NCBI GenBank assembly: GCA_964522165.1
Contig: CAZFVV010000001.1
Coordinates: 62,001-126,000 of the forward strand
Source of the DNA: JABWBP01 sp964522165
GTDB lineage: Bacteria > Calditrichota > Calditrichia > RBG-13-44-9 > J075
Length of the DNA stretch: 64,000 nucleotides
Direction: 5' to 3'
Part shown: positions 42,009 to 50,479 of the stretch, piece by piece
How the letters are laid out: the number at the start of each line of letters is the position of its first letter
How positions within the stretch are numbered: the stretch's first letter is position 1
The notes under the pieces: model-generated
What the model was told of the DNA's origin: nothing
Databases searched by the model: none
The model's input: the letters and a program-made list of their open reading frames with translations, nothing else
Program-made: the position numbers and the translations under genes

Positions 42009-43070
42009 CTACGGTTCCGCGCGCCGGGGAGCTTTTTCGTATGGGCGCAGCGCTTCCGGGGCGAGCGCCTCGCTTTGAGGCCGGGCGCTGCTCCGCAAAT
42101 ATTTGAACGACATCCCCTCCTTCATCAACAAAATAATCCCCCCTGCCGTAACCGGCACGTACTGGGTCAGGCTGAAGATGACCGAGCATCCCACCGCATC
42201 GATTTCATTGATGGCGAAAAGACCCAAAGCGATTTTGAATCCCCACTGGGTAATCCCTAAGTATCCCGGCGAAGAGGGCAGCACAATCGCGAAGGCCAGA
42301 AAAACCACCACCGCCACCGCGGACAGCCAGAGGTTGGTCCCGGCCGGCTCCGCCATGGGGTATCCTTTCAAAATGATGTAGGCGGTGGCGGACATGTGCA
42401 GCCAGATCAGCAGCGAAATTCCAATCAGGGGAAAGAGGGCGGCCCGGCGCTTGAAAATGGCCAGCCCTTCCAGAAAGGTTATCAAATGCCTGCGGAGGTA
42501 GGAGCGAATTCTCCGGGGGAATTTTTCGTTCAGCCGGAACAATTTTTCCCGCATCCTGCTATTCCCGCAGGCAAGGACGATCATTATGAAAAGCAGGGTG
42601 AGGCTGCCGAACCCCGCGGCCAGCCCCCCGGCCTTCATCCAGGTGGGCAGGGGAACGAAAAAGAGCACGCTCAAAAACAGAGTAATCAAGGCAATGCAGT
42701 CCAGCACCCGCTCGATCAACACCGTGGCCAGCGCCGCAAAACCGCTGATTCCCTCTTTTCTCCCCAGCAGGTAGGGTTTTATTACCTCCCCGGCATGGGC
42801 GGGAAGCAGGTTGTTGCCCATAAAACCGATCATGGTGAAAGTAAACGCGGAAAAGTAAGGCACTTTCTTCAAGGGGGAGAGCAGGATTTGCCAGCGCCAG
42901 GCGCGCAGCAGCATGGATACGATGGTCATCGCGGAAGTGCCGACGATCAGCAGCCAACTGGTATCGCTTAGCGATTCCCAGAAACTGGAAAGATGGATAT
43001 TCTTAAAGGCCAGGTACATGAAGAGGGCGGTGCCCCCGAGCGAAGCGATCATTTTTATCAGTACGTGCAT
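42009..43070 (-). CDS. Lysylphosphatidylglycerol-synthase-type membrane protein (flippase-like domain)
   Basis: 353 aa with about eight membrane segments. The PF03706 pattern is clear: MIGFMGNNLLPAHAGEVIKPYLLGR followed by AALATVLIERVLDCIALI. The soluble aminoacyl-transfer domain of MprF is absent. Stand-alone versions are thought to move or handle lipid-linked sugars or modified lipids; no specific role can be assigned. A kinase of the APH fold lies just upstream on the same strand, 62 bp away, and the two may form one unit. Confidence 0.88.
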   Translation of the reverse strand: MHVLIKMIASLGGTALFMYLAFKNIHLSSFWESLSDTSWLLIVGTSAMTIVSMLLRAWRWQILLSPLKKVPYFSAFTFTMIGFMGNNLLPAHAGEVIKPYLLGRKEGISGFAALATVLIERVLDCIALITLFLSVLFFVPLPTWMKAGGLAAGFGSLTLLFIMIVLACGNSRMREKLFRLNEKFPRRIRSYLRRHLITFLEGLAIFKRRAALFPLIGISLLIWLHMSATAYIILKGYPMAEPAGTNLWLSAVAVVVFLAFAIVLPSSPGYLGITQWGFKIALGLFAINEIDAVGCSVIFSLTQYVPVTAGGIILLMKEGMSFKYLRSSARPQSEALAPEALRPYEKAPRRAEP

Positions 43071-43132
43071 CTTTCCCTCTCCCGGGGTTCGAAGATGTGA
43101 AGTTATTTGAGGTATTACGCGGATCAGCCGGG

Positions 43133-44161
43133 TTACAGGCGAATCCCGGCGAACACTGACGCAACATCCCCTTTCAGTAGGCCATCGATCAGGCGGTGCA
43201 GTTTCCCCCGGGAAACCGGGATGCCGGAAACGGTTTCACGCCCTTTTTTGATACAATAGACTTGCACGTAACGGTCGAAGATATACAGGGCGATATAATT
43301 CAGCAGATGTTCCGGCTGGTAAGGATACGCCGATTTATATCCGTCCAACAGGGCTGCCAGGGCGCGGAAGGCCCGCTTCCAGGGAAAGAACAGGGCGGTG
43401 CGGGTAAAAAGAACGTCGCTGCACACCCGCGCGAGGTCGTTGTATTGCGATCCCCGGCCGCTGGTTTCAAAATCGATCAGGCCGGCCTGGCCATTATGCA
43501 CGAAAATATTCCGGTAGGTGCAATTCCCGTGAACGAAGGTCTCTTCGGTTGCGAAAGGGGCGTGGGTTTGCCGCCAGCGGGCGATTTCCAGCCCCCGGGC
43601 GTCCAATCTTTCGGCTTTGGCGAGGCGGCGTTCCAGGGTATTGGCCAGCCCCGAGGCCAGCGGGCGAGCGGCGTAATTCGCTCCCGCTCGGTGGAACTCT
43701 CCCAACACCCGCCCGCAGCGCCGGAACATCTTTTCTAATTTTCTGAAATCTTTAGCAGAAGCGCGGAAGCACCCCCGGTAGAGATGGTAGTTCAATTGCG
43801 AGCCGGGCACTTCTGCGGAAAGGATGTAGCCTTTTTCGAAGGAGACCCGCACCGCTGCGGGATGCAGGTAATCTTCCTGCCCGGGGAAAACCGTTTTGAG
43901 GAAGCGGAACCCCAGCGCTTCCCCTTCCAGGCCCTTCCAGTTTTTTCCGCAGGGGAGCTTCAGGAACCAGCGCCGGGCATCGTCGATGCGGTACACTGCA
44001 TTCCGCCCGATCTGGAGGAGCTGAAAAGCGGCGTTCTCCAATTTGGCGGTTTTCCCCGCCCGACCCTCCCGAAGCGCGGTTTCGCGTGTTTCGATGATCC
44101 GGCAGAGCCGGTCTGCCTCCCGGGCGATCTCCGGGCTTTCCTGTAATGAGAGTATTTCCAT
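43133..44161 (-). CDS. Aminoglycoside phosphotransferase (APH)/CotS-like kinase
   Basis: 342 aa. The catalytic loop FVHGNCTYRNIFVH and metal-binding IDFETSGRGSQYNDLARV match the Brenner and DFG-like motifs of the APH/choline-kinase superfamily. The N-terminal lobe has LKLPCGKNWKGLEGEALGF. It should phosphorylate a small molecule or sugar in the cytoplasm; the substrate is unknown. The start ATG shares one base with the TAA stop of the upstream secreted-protein gene (TAATG), so translation is coupled. The membrane protein downstream may use the same lipid-linked substrate. Confidence 0.8.
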   Translation of the reverse strand: MEILSLQESPEIAREADRLCRIIETRETALREGRAGKTAKLENAAFQLLQIGRNAVYRIDDARRWFLKLPCGKNWKGLEGEALGFRFLKTVFPGQEDYLHPAAVRVSFEKGYILSAEVPGSQLNYHLYRGCFRASAKDFRKLEKMFRRCGRVLGEFHRAGANYAARPLASGLANTLERRLAKAERLDARGLEIARWRQTHAPFATEETFVHGNCTYRNIFVHNGQAGLIDFETSGRGSQYNDLARVCSDVLFTRTALFFPWKRAFRALAALLDGYKSAYPYQPEHLLNYIALYIFDRYVQVYCIKKGRETVSGIPVSRGKLHRLIDGLLKGDVASVFAGIRL

Positions 44162-46074
44162 TATTTCGATAATACCATTTTTTCCGCCCGGAAATAGTTG
44201 CCGGCGGAGAAATTCAGGAAATATACCCCGGAGGCTACGCCTTCATTGCGATCATCCCGCCCGTCCCAGATATAGTTGTAACTGCCGGGCTGCAAAGATC
44301 CCGCGAACAACCGCCGCACCCGCCGGCCGGCTACGTCGAAAATGTCCAATTGCACCCGGGAGGCTTCCCCGATCTCGAAGCGAACGGTGGTCTGGGCGTT
44401 GAAAGGATTAGGATAAGTGGGATACAGCGTAAAAGTGGAAATGGGCGCCAGGCTGGATTTTACCAGCTCCGGGTAATAGTGGATGGTTCCGTCGAAATCC
44501 ACGTTGGCGAGGCGGTAATAATAGACCGTTTCCGGCTGCACTCGCTCGTCCGTGTAGGTATAGCGGTTGAAGAAATTGGTGGTGCCGGACCCCGGCAGGC
44601 GGGCTAATTCATGGAATTCTCCCTGCTCGCCTTCCCGGCGGAGAATGATCCATTCCCAGTTGTTGACTTCGGAATGAGTGCCCCACTCCAGGGTGACGCG
44701 CTCCGCGTCCGTGGTGGCGTTAAAGAAGGCCATGAACACCGGCAGGGCGATGTCGCTCAAATCCAGCAGGTTGTACCAGACCTGGCCGGGAGAGCCGTCT
44801 TTTTCCCCGCAGACCATCAAATTGCTGCTATTATCGAGTATCTGGTAGGAGACCGTCACTTCGCTGAAGTTGTTAATCCCGTCTTCCAGGGCCAATTTCC
44901 AGGGTTCCATGCCAATAACGTCCTGGAGATTATTCTTATCCAGCACGGTATATTGGATTTTATCCAGTTCCCCGCTCTTCCGCACCGTGCCGAGAATCAC
45001 CAGGCTGTTATTGGCTTCATCGATGGCCAGGGCCGGGCGGGTTCCGTAATCCGGGTCTATGTCAAACCAACTCCACAAGCCGTCGCTACTGCGGCGCTTG
45101 AAGAGGTAAAAGCTGTTGTTGCCCCCTTTCTTGCCAATGGCGTAGAGGTTATGGTCGGCGTCCCGTACGATGTTCGCGTGGTCATCGCCATCGAGGCTGG
45201 GAATGAGGGGCAGGGTTTCCGCCACCCAGTTGCTGCTGATGGTGGGATCGGCGCTGTCGGCCAGGCGGCGGAACAAGAACCTGTGCGGCGTGTCTCCTTC
45301 CCCCACGATGAGGCCGATATAGTTGTTGCCGACATAGCGGAAAGCGATGGCATCGGTTATGGCGCTGCTGGCGCTGTTTGTAATGGTAAACGGGATGGTC
45401 CAGGTAACCCCCTGGTCGCTGCTGTGCAGGCCCTTTAAGTTGCTGCCCCCGACCCAAAAAACGAACAGGTCACCATCCATGGCCCGGGTAATACAGGCGG
45501 GATCATTGCTGGGAGCGTCTATATCCACCACTTTCGGGAAAACGCTATCTTTGCTCCAATTTCCCCCGGAATAGCTTAAGCGCGAGACTCTTTTGGCGGT
45601 CGTTGACACCAACACATACAGCTTTCCGTTGGCTTCATCCACGTGGGCATCCGCTTCGGAGCCGGTGGTGATCCCGGTATCGGCGTTCGGGGTCCAGGTG
45701 CCGTTATCATATTTATACACAAACCAGTTGGTGCCGGGGCTTGCGGCTCTAAAAACTCCCCACCAAAAACCCTGGTACCAGAATACCTGGCTCTGGTTGG
45801 ATTTTTTGGTTTCTTTGCGCACGCCCGGGAGAACCTGGCCGGTTTGGGCAATCTTACCAAAATATTCTTGCGCTCGCGCCGCCTGAACTATGAAAAGCGC
45901 CAACAACAAAACCACAAAAATGCTGGCGGGGCGAGATAACGAAGCAAAAACACCCGGAATAGAAAAAATTTCCCCTATTTTCTTTCCCGGGCCAGCCGCC
46001 GCAGCGTTCGCTGGCGGCAGAAAATCCCACGAAGTTGTATTCTGATGGGTGAAATTGTCTCTAATCAAATACAT
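44161..46074 (-). CDS. Secreted sialidase-like propeller protein with T9SS sorting domain
   Basis: 637 aa. The N-terminus is unusual: about 45 soluble residues precede the hydrophobic signal core ASIFVVLLLALFIVQAARAQ. Residues about 70-440 look like a beta-propeller, with an Asp-box-like LHSSDQGVTWTIPF. A fibronectin-III-like region follows (RVTLEWGTHSEVNNWEWIILRR). The last about 90 residues form the T9SS sorting domain (LYPTYPNPFNAQTTVRFEIG ... GVYFLNFSAG). GGAG lies 7 nt before the ATG. It is co-translated with the kinase gene, an odd pairing for an exported protein. Confidence 0.88.
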   Translation of the reverse strand: MYLIRDNFTHQNTTSWDFLPPANAAAAGPGKKIGEIFSIPGVFASLSRPASIFVVLLLALFIVQAARAQEYFGKIAQTGQVLPGVRKETKKSNQSQVFWYQGFWWGVFRAASPGTNWFVYKYDNGTWTPNADTGITTGSEADAHVDEANGKLYVLVSTTAKRVSRLSYSGGNWSKDSVFPKVVDIDAPSNDPACITRAMDGDLFVFWVGGSNLKGLHSSDQGVTWTIPFTITNSASSAITDAIAFRYVGNNYIGLIVGEGDTPHRFLFRRLADSADPTISSNWVAETLPLIPSLDGDDHANIVRDADHNLYAIGKKGGNNSFYLFKRRSSDGLWSWFDIDPDYGTRPALAIDEANNSLVILGTVRKSGELDKIQYTVLDKNNLQDVIGMEPWKLALEDGINNFSEVTVSYQILDNSSNLMVCGEKDGSPGQVWYNLLDLSDIALPVFMAFFNATTDAERVTLEWGTHSEVNNWEWIILRREGEQGEFHELARLPGSGTTNFFNRYTYTDERVQPETVYYYRLANVDFDGTIHYYPELVKSSLAPISTFTLYPTYPNPFNAQTTVRFEIGEASRVQLDIFDVAGRRVRRLFAGSLQPGSYNYIWDGRDDRNEGVASGVYFLNFSAGNYFRAEKMVLSK

Positions 46075-46464
46075 AGTACTGCTCCATAAAATATAGTTGT
46101 ATCTACTCCCCTGATGCCATCTACTTTTCTCAACATCCCACCAGTTTCAACAGAATATTGTTTTTTTGCGCCTGCGCTGTGCGCGATAACAAGTATTTGC
46201 AGGGCTTTTTATAATGAACGGCGCGGGTTGGCAAAACCTTAGCAACAACCCGGGAATATACTGCACATGGGCATAAACTGCGCTTTTTTAGGGTATAAGG
46301 TATAGGGTATAAGGTATAGGGTATAAGGCGTTGTTTTCCTTAATATCCATATACCCACAAAATAAAAAACTCAAACGATGCCCTTGCGCCCTCAAATGCA
46401 ATATTTCCTGTTGCGAATGTGAGATCAATTGGCGACATTCTCTGGCGTAAAGCGAAAAACCGCT
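46075..46464. other. Divergent intergenic region, 390 bp
   Basis: Lies between the minus-strand T9SS cargo gene and the plus-strand secreted protein gene. Apart from the GGTATA repeat at 46291-46357 it holds no gene that I can support; the left part is AT-rich and should carry the promoter of the cargo gene. Confidence 0.4.
46291..46357. repeat. Word-repeat hairpin, GGTATA family, copy 3
   Basis: The 5' arm is GGTATAAGGTATAGGGTATAAGGTATAGGG; the 3' arm is short and decayed (CCTTAATATCCATATACC). Its loop GCGTTGTTTTCC and edges match copy 1 in 19 of 21 positions, although the copies are 37 kb apart. Confidence 0.7.
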
Positions 46465-47058
46465 ATGGATCGAAACATTCGACAATCGGTTTGGCAAAAA
46501 ATTTGTGAAGCAGGGGGTTGGTTGTCGCTTGTCTGCCAGGCCGTGATGATGCTGGGAGCCGGCCCGGCCTTACAGGCGCAGGGAATCTCGCAGCCCGACG
46601 TGCAAGATACCGCCGGGGTTTCCCGGCTCTCCGATACCCTGACGAGCCTCACCCCCAACCCGCATTTTTCTCCCCCGTTTATTCTGCCGGATACGGTAGA
46701 GGGGTACATGTTGGCGAATATCGGGCAATTTGCCCCGGCCGGCTGCCCCGCGGCGGAAATTCCCGTGGGCGCTTCGATTGAAATTTTGTTCGATATTGAC
46801 GATGACTCTCTTCTGGCGGCGATCACGCCGATGTTTGTCACCATGTTGCAAATAAGGCCGGATCGCACCGTGGTGCAAATCTTCCGGGAGCAGTACCGGA
46901 TATTGCCCGGGCAAAATTTGATCCGGGTAATTGCCGGGTTTCCCCCGGGGGAGTACCAGGTTATCTATGGATTCTATTTGACGAGCCAGCTTAAAGACAA
47001 ATATCCCCGGCTCTATGGCAAGCGTTGCCGGGTAAAAATAGTTGAAAGAAGCCCCTGA
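46465..47058 (+). CDS. Secreted protein of unknown function
   Basis: 197 aa from the ATG at 46465; a longer frame to 46429 adds 12 residues without a ribosome site. A signal peptide is likely (GWLSLVCQAVMMLGAGPALQAQ). The mature part has a proline-rich linker and then a beta-rich domain of about 110 aa (IEILFDIDDDSLLAAITPMF, VVQIFREQYRIL, PPGEYQVIYGFYL). I do not recognise the family. It starts a plus-strand run of small genes to 54.2 kb. Confidence 0.65.
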   Translation: MDRNIRQSVWQKICEAGGWLSLVCQAVMMLGAGPALQAQGISQPDVQDTAGVSRLSDTLTSLTPNPHFSPPFILPDTVEGYMLANIGQFAPAGCPAAEIPVGASIEILFDIDDDSLLAAITPMFVTMLQIRPDRTVVQIFREQYRILPGQNLIRVIAGFPPGEYQVIYGFYLTSQLKDKYPRLYGKRCRVKIVERSP

Positions 47059-47157
47059 GCGTAAACCGGGGCAAATCCGGCGAGACGGCCTGCGGCGGCA
47101 TTCCGCTGCGGCAACAGGCCGCTTAATTATCCATAATTCTTCACAGGAGGCTCTGCT

Positions 47158-48009
47158 ATGAGCAAGAAGCGCAAGAGAGAAATCCTGCCGCTGCAGCCCA
47201 TGCCGCAATTCACGGCAGATACCGATCCGACCCGGAAGGAAGAGGTTTTGCGAGCCATCGACGGGCTTAATTCCCGCATTATCCAGATCTCCCCCGGGGA
47301 AGATTTTTCCAAGCAGTTCCTGGAACTGGTCGGCAAAGCCCAGGCCGCTTCCGAAAGCAATAACTGGGGCGAAGCCTACCGGCAGATGTGGGGAGCGACG
47401 TTCTTGCTCAACCGCGGCATCGAAACCCGGAACAACCGCCGCCTGGCCCTTATGCTGGCATTTGCCCCCCTGGTAACGTTTGCGGCTTTGGCGCTGTTAG
47501 AGGTCCTTGCGGCGCTGCCCCAGGTGCCGGATTTCGTGAAAACCTGGATCACCGGGCGATACATGCCCTACTTGTGGAGCGGGGCGCTGGGCGGAACCAC
47601 CATCGCCTGGTGGGGCATTGTGAAGCACACTATTCAGATGGATTTCGACGATCAATACCAGTCCTGGTACTGGTTCAAGCCCCTGTTAGGAGCGATTTTC
47701 GGGGTGGTTTCGGTGATTATTATCCAAAGCGGCATGGTGGGATTGGCGCAGAGCAACGTTGAGGTACAAAACACTTCCATTTTGCATATCGTCTCGTTCC
47801 TGGCGGGATTCAGCGAGCGCTTTTTTGTGCAGCTGATCGACCGGGTAATGACCGCCCTTTTCGGCGGCGATAGCGGAACGACCCAGGTTCAGGTGATCGA
47901 AGCGCCTTCTCAGCCGGTCGCCCCCCCCAAAACGGATGAAGATGATGCCGGTAAAACCGAGGCCGGCAAAGCCACCGGGAAAGAAGCGGAACACCCCGGT
48001 CTGCCTTAA
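47158..48009 (+). CDS. Integral membrane protein of unknown function
   Basis: 283 aa. Residues 1-95 are soluble and partly helical (GEDFSKQFLELVGKAQAA). Four hydrophobic segments follow: LALMLAFAPLVTFAALALL, YLWSGALGGTTIAWWGIV, LLGAIFGVVSVIIIQSGMVG and ILHIVSFLAGFSERFFVQLI. The last 45 residues are a low-complexity Pro/Lys/Glu/Ala tail. AGGAGG lies 8 nt before the ATG, so it is well translated. Family unknown. It is followed 32 bp later by a leaderless amidase. Confidence 0.75.
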   Translation: MSKKRKREILPLQPMPQFTADTDPTRKEEVLRAIDGLNSRIIQISPGEDFSKQFLELVGKAQAASESNNWGEAYRQMWGATFLLNRGIETRNNRRLALMLAFAPLVTFAALALLEVLAALPQVPDFVKTWITGRYMPYLWSGALGGTTIAWWGIVKHTIQMDFDDQYQSWYWFKPLLGAIFGVVSVIIIQSGMVGLAQSNVEVQNTSILHIVSFLAGFSERFFVQLIDRVMTALFGGDSGTTQVQVIEAPSQPVAPPKTDEDDAGKTEAGKATGKEAEHPGLP

Positions 48010-48041
48010 ATCAACGCAACACCAGCGAAGGAGACGGCCAC

Positions 48042-48884
48042 ATGCGCACCCACATCGTTAAAACAGGGGATACCCTGACCTCTATCGCCAAATATTTTTA
48101 TAATGATTATTCAAAATATACCATTATCGCCAGTGCAAACGGCATTACCAACCCCAACGACCTGAAAGTAGGCCAGGTGTTGAAAATACCGGATATCTCC
48201 GGGGCCGGGGCAGACCTGGAAATCGATTCTTCCACCTTCCAGCTGCCGATCGGGGGGTATTACCGCGAAGAGCACCGCAAACGGATGATCGTGCTCCATT
48301 TTACCGCCGGCACCACCGCCGCCGGCGCCTTCAACACCTTTAAGAATAACCGCGGCCGGGTGGCAACCCCCTATATCCTCGACCGGGATGGGAAAATTTA
48401 TGAAATTTTCCCGCCCCGCTATTGGGCGATTCACCTTTTTCGCCACTACAGCGGGGAGTACCCGATCTATTACCAGTTGGAACAGCGCACCATCCCGATC
48501 GAGATCGTCAACGTGGGGCCGCTTAAACCGGACAGCGGCGACCGCCGGCAACTGAACTGGTGGGCGCCGCCACACCCGGTCACCGGCAGGGAAACCTTCA
48601 GCACCAAATGGTGCATGATGGACGAAAGCGATAAATACGTAAAGAAAACCGACCGCGGCATCCAGTACTTTGCCGCCTTTACTGCGGCGCAATACGCCTC
48701 GCTGAACAAATTGATCGATTACCTCTGCCTGCATTTCGATATCCCCCGGCAGGCGCCGCGGAATAAATTGTCCACCGACCTGGAGGGGATGATCAATTTC
48801 AACGGCGTCGTCAGCCACCAGAATTTCCGCAGCGATAAATGGGATATCGGCCCGGCGTTTGACTGGGGGAAAATCGGCCTGTAA
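48042..48884 (+). CDS. LysM-domain N-acetylmuramoyl-L-alanine amidase
   Basis: 280 aa. A LysM domain spans residues 3-48 (IVKTGDTLTSIAKYFY ... LKVGQVLKIP). The amidase_2 domain follows at about 65-280, with candidate zinc ligands His in MIVLHFTAGT, His in GVVSHQNFRS and an Asp in KWDIGPAFDW. No signal peptide precedes the LysM, which is unusual for an enzyme acting on peptidoglycan. It may be released by another system, act on lysis like an endolysin, or use an unrecognised leader. AAGGAGAC lies before the ATG. Confidence 0.85.
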   Translation: MRTHIVKTGDTLTSIAKYFYNDYSKYTIIASANGITNPNDLKVGQVLKIPDISGAGADLEIDSSTFQLPIGGYYREEHRKRMIVLHFTAGTTAAGAFNTFKNNRGRVATPYILDRDGKIYEIFPPRYWAIHLFRHYSGEYPIYYQLEQRTIPIEIVNVGPLKPDSGDRRQLNWWAPPHPVTGRETFSTKWCMMDESDKYVKKTDRGIQYFAAFTAAQYASLNKLIDYLCLHFDIPRQAPRNKLSTDLEGMINFNGVVSHQNFRSDKWDIGPAFDWGKIGL

Positions 48885-48894
48885 AACCCCGAAA

Positions 48895-49125
48895 GGTAAG
48901 TGTGCGCTTAAACGTGGTCGGAGACAAAGTCCGCGAAACCTCGTTCCCAAAGTCTCTTTGGGAACGTAATTGCACGCGAAACTCCAGTTTCGCATGCAAA
49001 TTCTGCGCTTTTTGTGGCCGGAAACAGAGTTTCCACGATTATTGCGTTCCAAAACAGGAGATTTGGAACGAGTGGTTGCTGAGTTTTGCGCTTTTATCTC
49101 AACCACGATTAAGCGCATACTTACC
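48895..49125. mobile_element. MITE-like element G1 with terminal inverted repeats and target duplication
   Basis: 231 bp. The ends GGTAAGTGTGCGCTTAAACG (48895-48914) plus TGGT and their complement (49102-49125) match in 22 of 24 positions. The direct repeat CCCCGAAA(G) flanks it at 48887-48895 and 49126-49134. Inside are four hairpins: 48942-48966 (CGTTCCCAAAG stem), 48976-48993 (GCGAAACT), 49020-49034 and 49045-49070 (CGTTCCAAA). No gene is inside. It starts just past the amidase stop codon. The size, TIRs and duplication fit a non-autonomous transposon. Confidence 0.7.
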
Positions 49126-49182
49126 CCCCGAAAGCGCAACCGTTTTTCTGCTGATTAAGGGTTAACATTAGCTTGTTGAGAT

Positions 49183-49403
49183 GGGCGCAGCACAAATTGC
49201 ACAAATGTTTACATGAATAGCCCCGCGCTTCAGCGCGGGGAAAAGAAAATCCGAGGAAAACTGAATTGGGGCTTCAGCCCCGGTTGCTTTAAAACTGGGG
49301 GCTGAAGCCCCAGGGTGAAGATTGGGAATTTTGAATCCCCCGCGCTGAAGCGCGGGGCTATTCATTCATAAATTCCGCTTCTTATGCAATTTGTACTGCG
49401 CCC
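49183..49403. mobile_element. MITE-like element G2 with terminal inverted repeats and target duplication
   Basis: 221 bp. The ends GGGCGCAGCACAAATTGC (49183-49200) and GCAATTTGTACTGCGCCC (49386-49403) match in 17 of 18 positions. The 9-bp direct repeat TGTTGAGAT flanks it exactly (49174-49182 and 49404-49412). Inside are nested inverted repeats: a perfect 28-bp pair (49213-49240 and 49338-49365) containing CCCCGCGCTTCAGCGCGGGG, and GGGGCTTCAGCCCC with GGGGCTGAAGCCCC. No gene is inside. It lies 57 bp to the right of element G1. Confidence 0.75.
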
Positions 49404-49520
49404 TGTTGAGATCAAGACAAACATTTGTTGTTGAGGGCTTTACCAATCTTCAATTTTCAATCTTCAATTAGCCTGGAACCGCCGCAACGTTTCTGAAAAC
49501 TATCAAAAGGAGATCATAAT

Positions 49521-50342
49521 ATGCCCGAAAATCAACCCGCTTCAGCAGGCGCCGTGATCGCTCCCGGCAATATTCCCTATCCCTGGATTCGCAAGGAATT
49601 GGAGCTGGACCGCGAGTACCGCCGCGGCGACCGGGGCGCAAAAGTAAAGATCATCCAGGAATGGCTCTGCCTGCACGATTTCAAGCTGGTGATCGACAGC
49701 CAGTTCGGCTCCGCCACGGAGCACGCTCTTCGCCAGTATCAAAAAGCCAACGGATTGATTGAATCCGGCGCAGCCGACCAGGCCACCTTTGCGGCCCTCA
49801 CCCGCCCGATGCTGCGCGCCCTCACCCCCGCGGCCAACCCCGGCGGCTCTTACGCCAGCATGGTAACCGGTTATGCTTCCCGGCATCTCAAAGAGCTTCC
49901 CCGGGAAGTGGGGGGGCAGAACCTCGGCCCCTGGGTGCGCTTGTACATGCACGGCAACGAAGGCCGGGAATGGGCCTGGTGCGCCGGTTTCGTGTGCTTC
50001 ATCCTGCGCCAGGCTTCCGACACCCTCAACCTGCCCATGCCCTTTAAAACCACCTTTTCCTGCGATACCCTGGCCGCCCAGGCCAAAGAGAAGGGGTTAT
50101 TTATACCCGGCAGGAATTTGAGCGCCGGCAATCCCCCGGCAAGCGCGATGCCCCCGGGCAGCATTTTTCTCAACCGCCGCACTTCCACCGATTGGGATCA
50201 TACCGGCCTGGTTACGCGGTTCGGCAACGACGTCTTCGATACCATCGAAGGCAATACCAATGACGACGGCGACCGCGAAGGCTACGAAGTGTGCCGGCGC
50301 TTCCGCGCTTACGATTCCAAAGATTTCATTCGTATTAGCTGA
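49521..50342 (+). CDS. Peptidoglycan-binding domain plus CHAP-like cysteine peptidase domain
   Basis: 273 aa. A PG_binding_1 domain lies at residues about 33-85 (GDRGAKVKIIQEWLCLHDF ... FGSATEHALRQYQKANGL). The C-terminal half has a cysteine in EWAWCAGFVCFILRQA and a histidine in STDWDHTGLVTRFG, followed by DTIEGNTNDDGDREGY, consistent with the CHAP or TIGR02594-type NlpC/P60-like fold. Again no signal peptide is present. Together with the LysM amidase upstream it makes a pair of leaderless wall-active proteins. AAAAGGAGAT precedes the ATG. Confidence 0.82.
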   Translation: MPENQPASAGAVIAPGNIPYPWIRKELELDREYRRGDRGAKVKIIQEWLCLHDFKLVIDSQFGSATEHALRQYQKANGLIESGAADQATFAALTRPMLRALTPAANPGGSYASMVTGYASRHLKELPREVGGQNLGPWVRLYMHGNEGREWAWCAGFVCFILRQASDTLNLPMPFKTTFSCDTLAAQAKEKGLFIPGRNLSAGNPPASAMPPGSIFLNRRTSTDWDHTGLVTRFGNDVFDTIEGNTNDDGDREGYEVCRRFRAYDSKDFIRIS

Positions 50343-50479
50343 TTTCGCGTTGTAACATCTTTCACCGGTGTTCGATTTTCGATGCGGGATGCTCATTGGA
50401 CTAATAAAACCGGCATCAAGTATCGGGCATCTTCAAAAAACACCATGGATGCACGCTTGCAGTATATGAGGAGTTCTAT

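Noticed and set aside
44611..45438. 275-codon plus-strand frame opposite the T9SS cargo gene
   Set aside because: Its protein has no family features, while the minus strand encodes a signal peptide, propeller and sorting domain in order.
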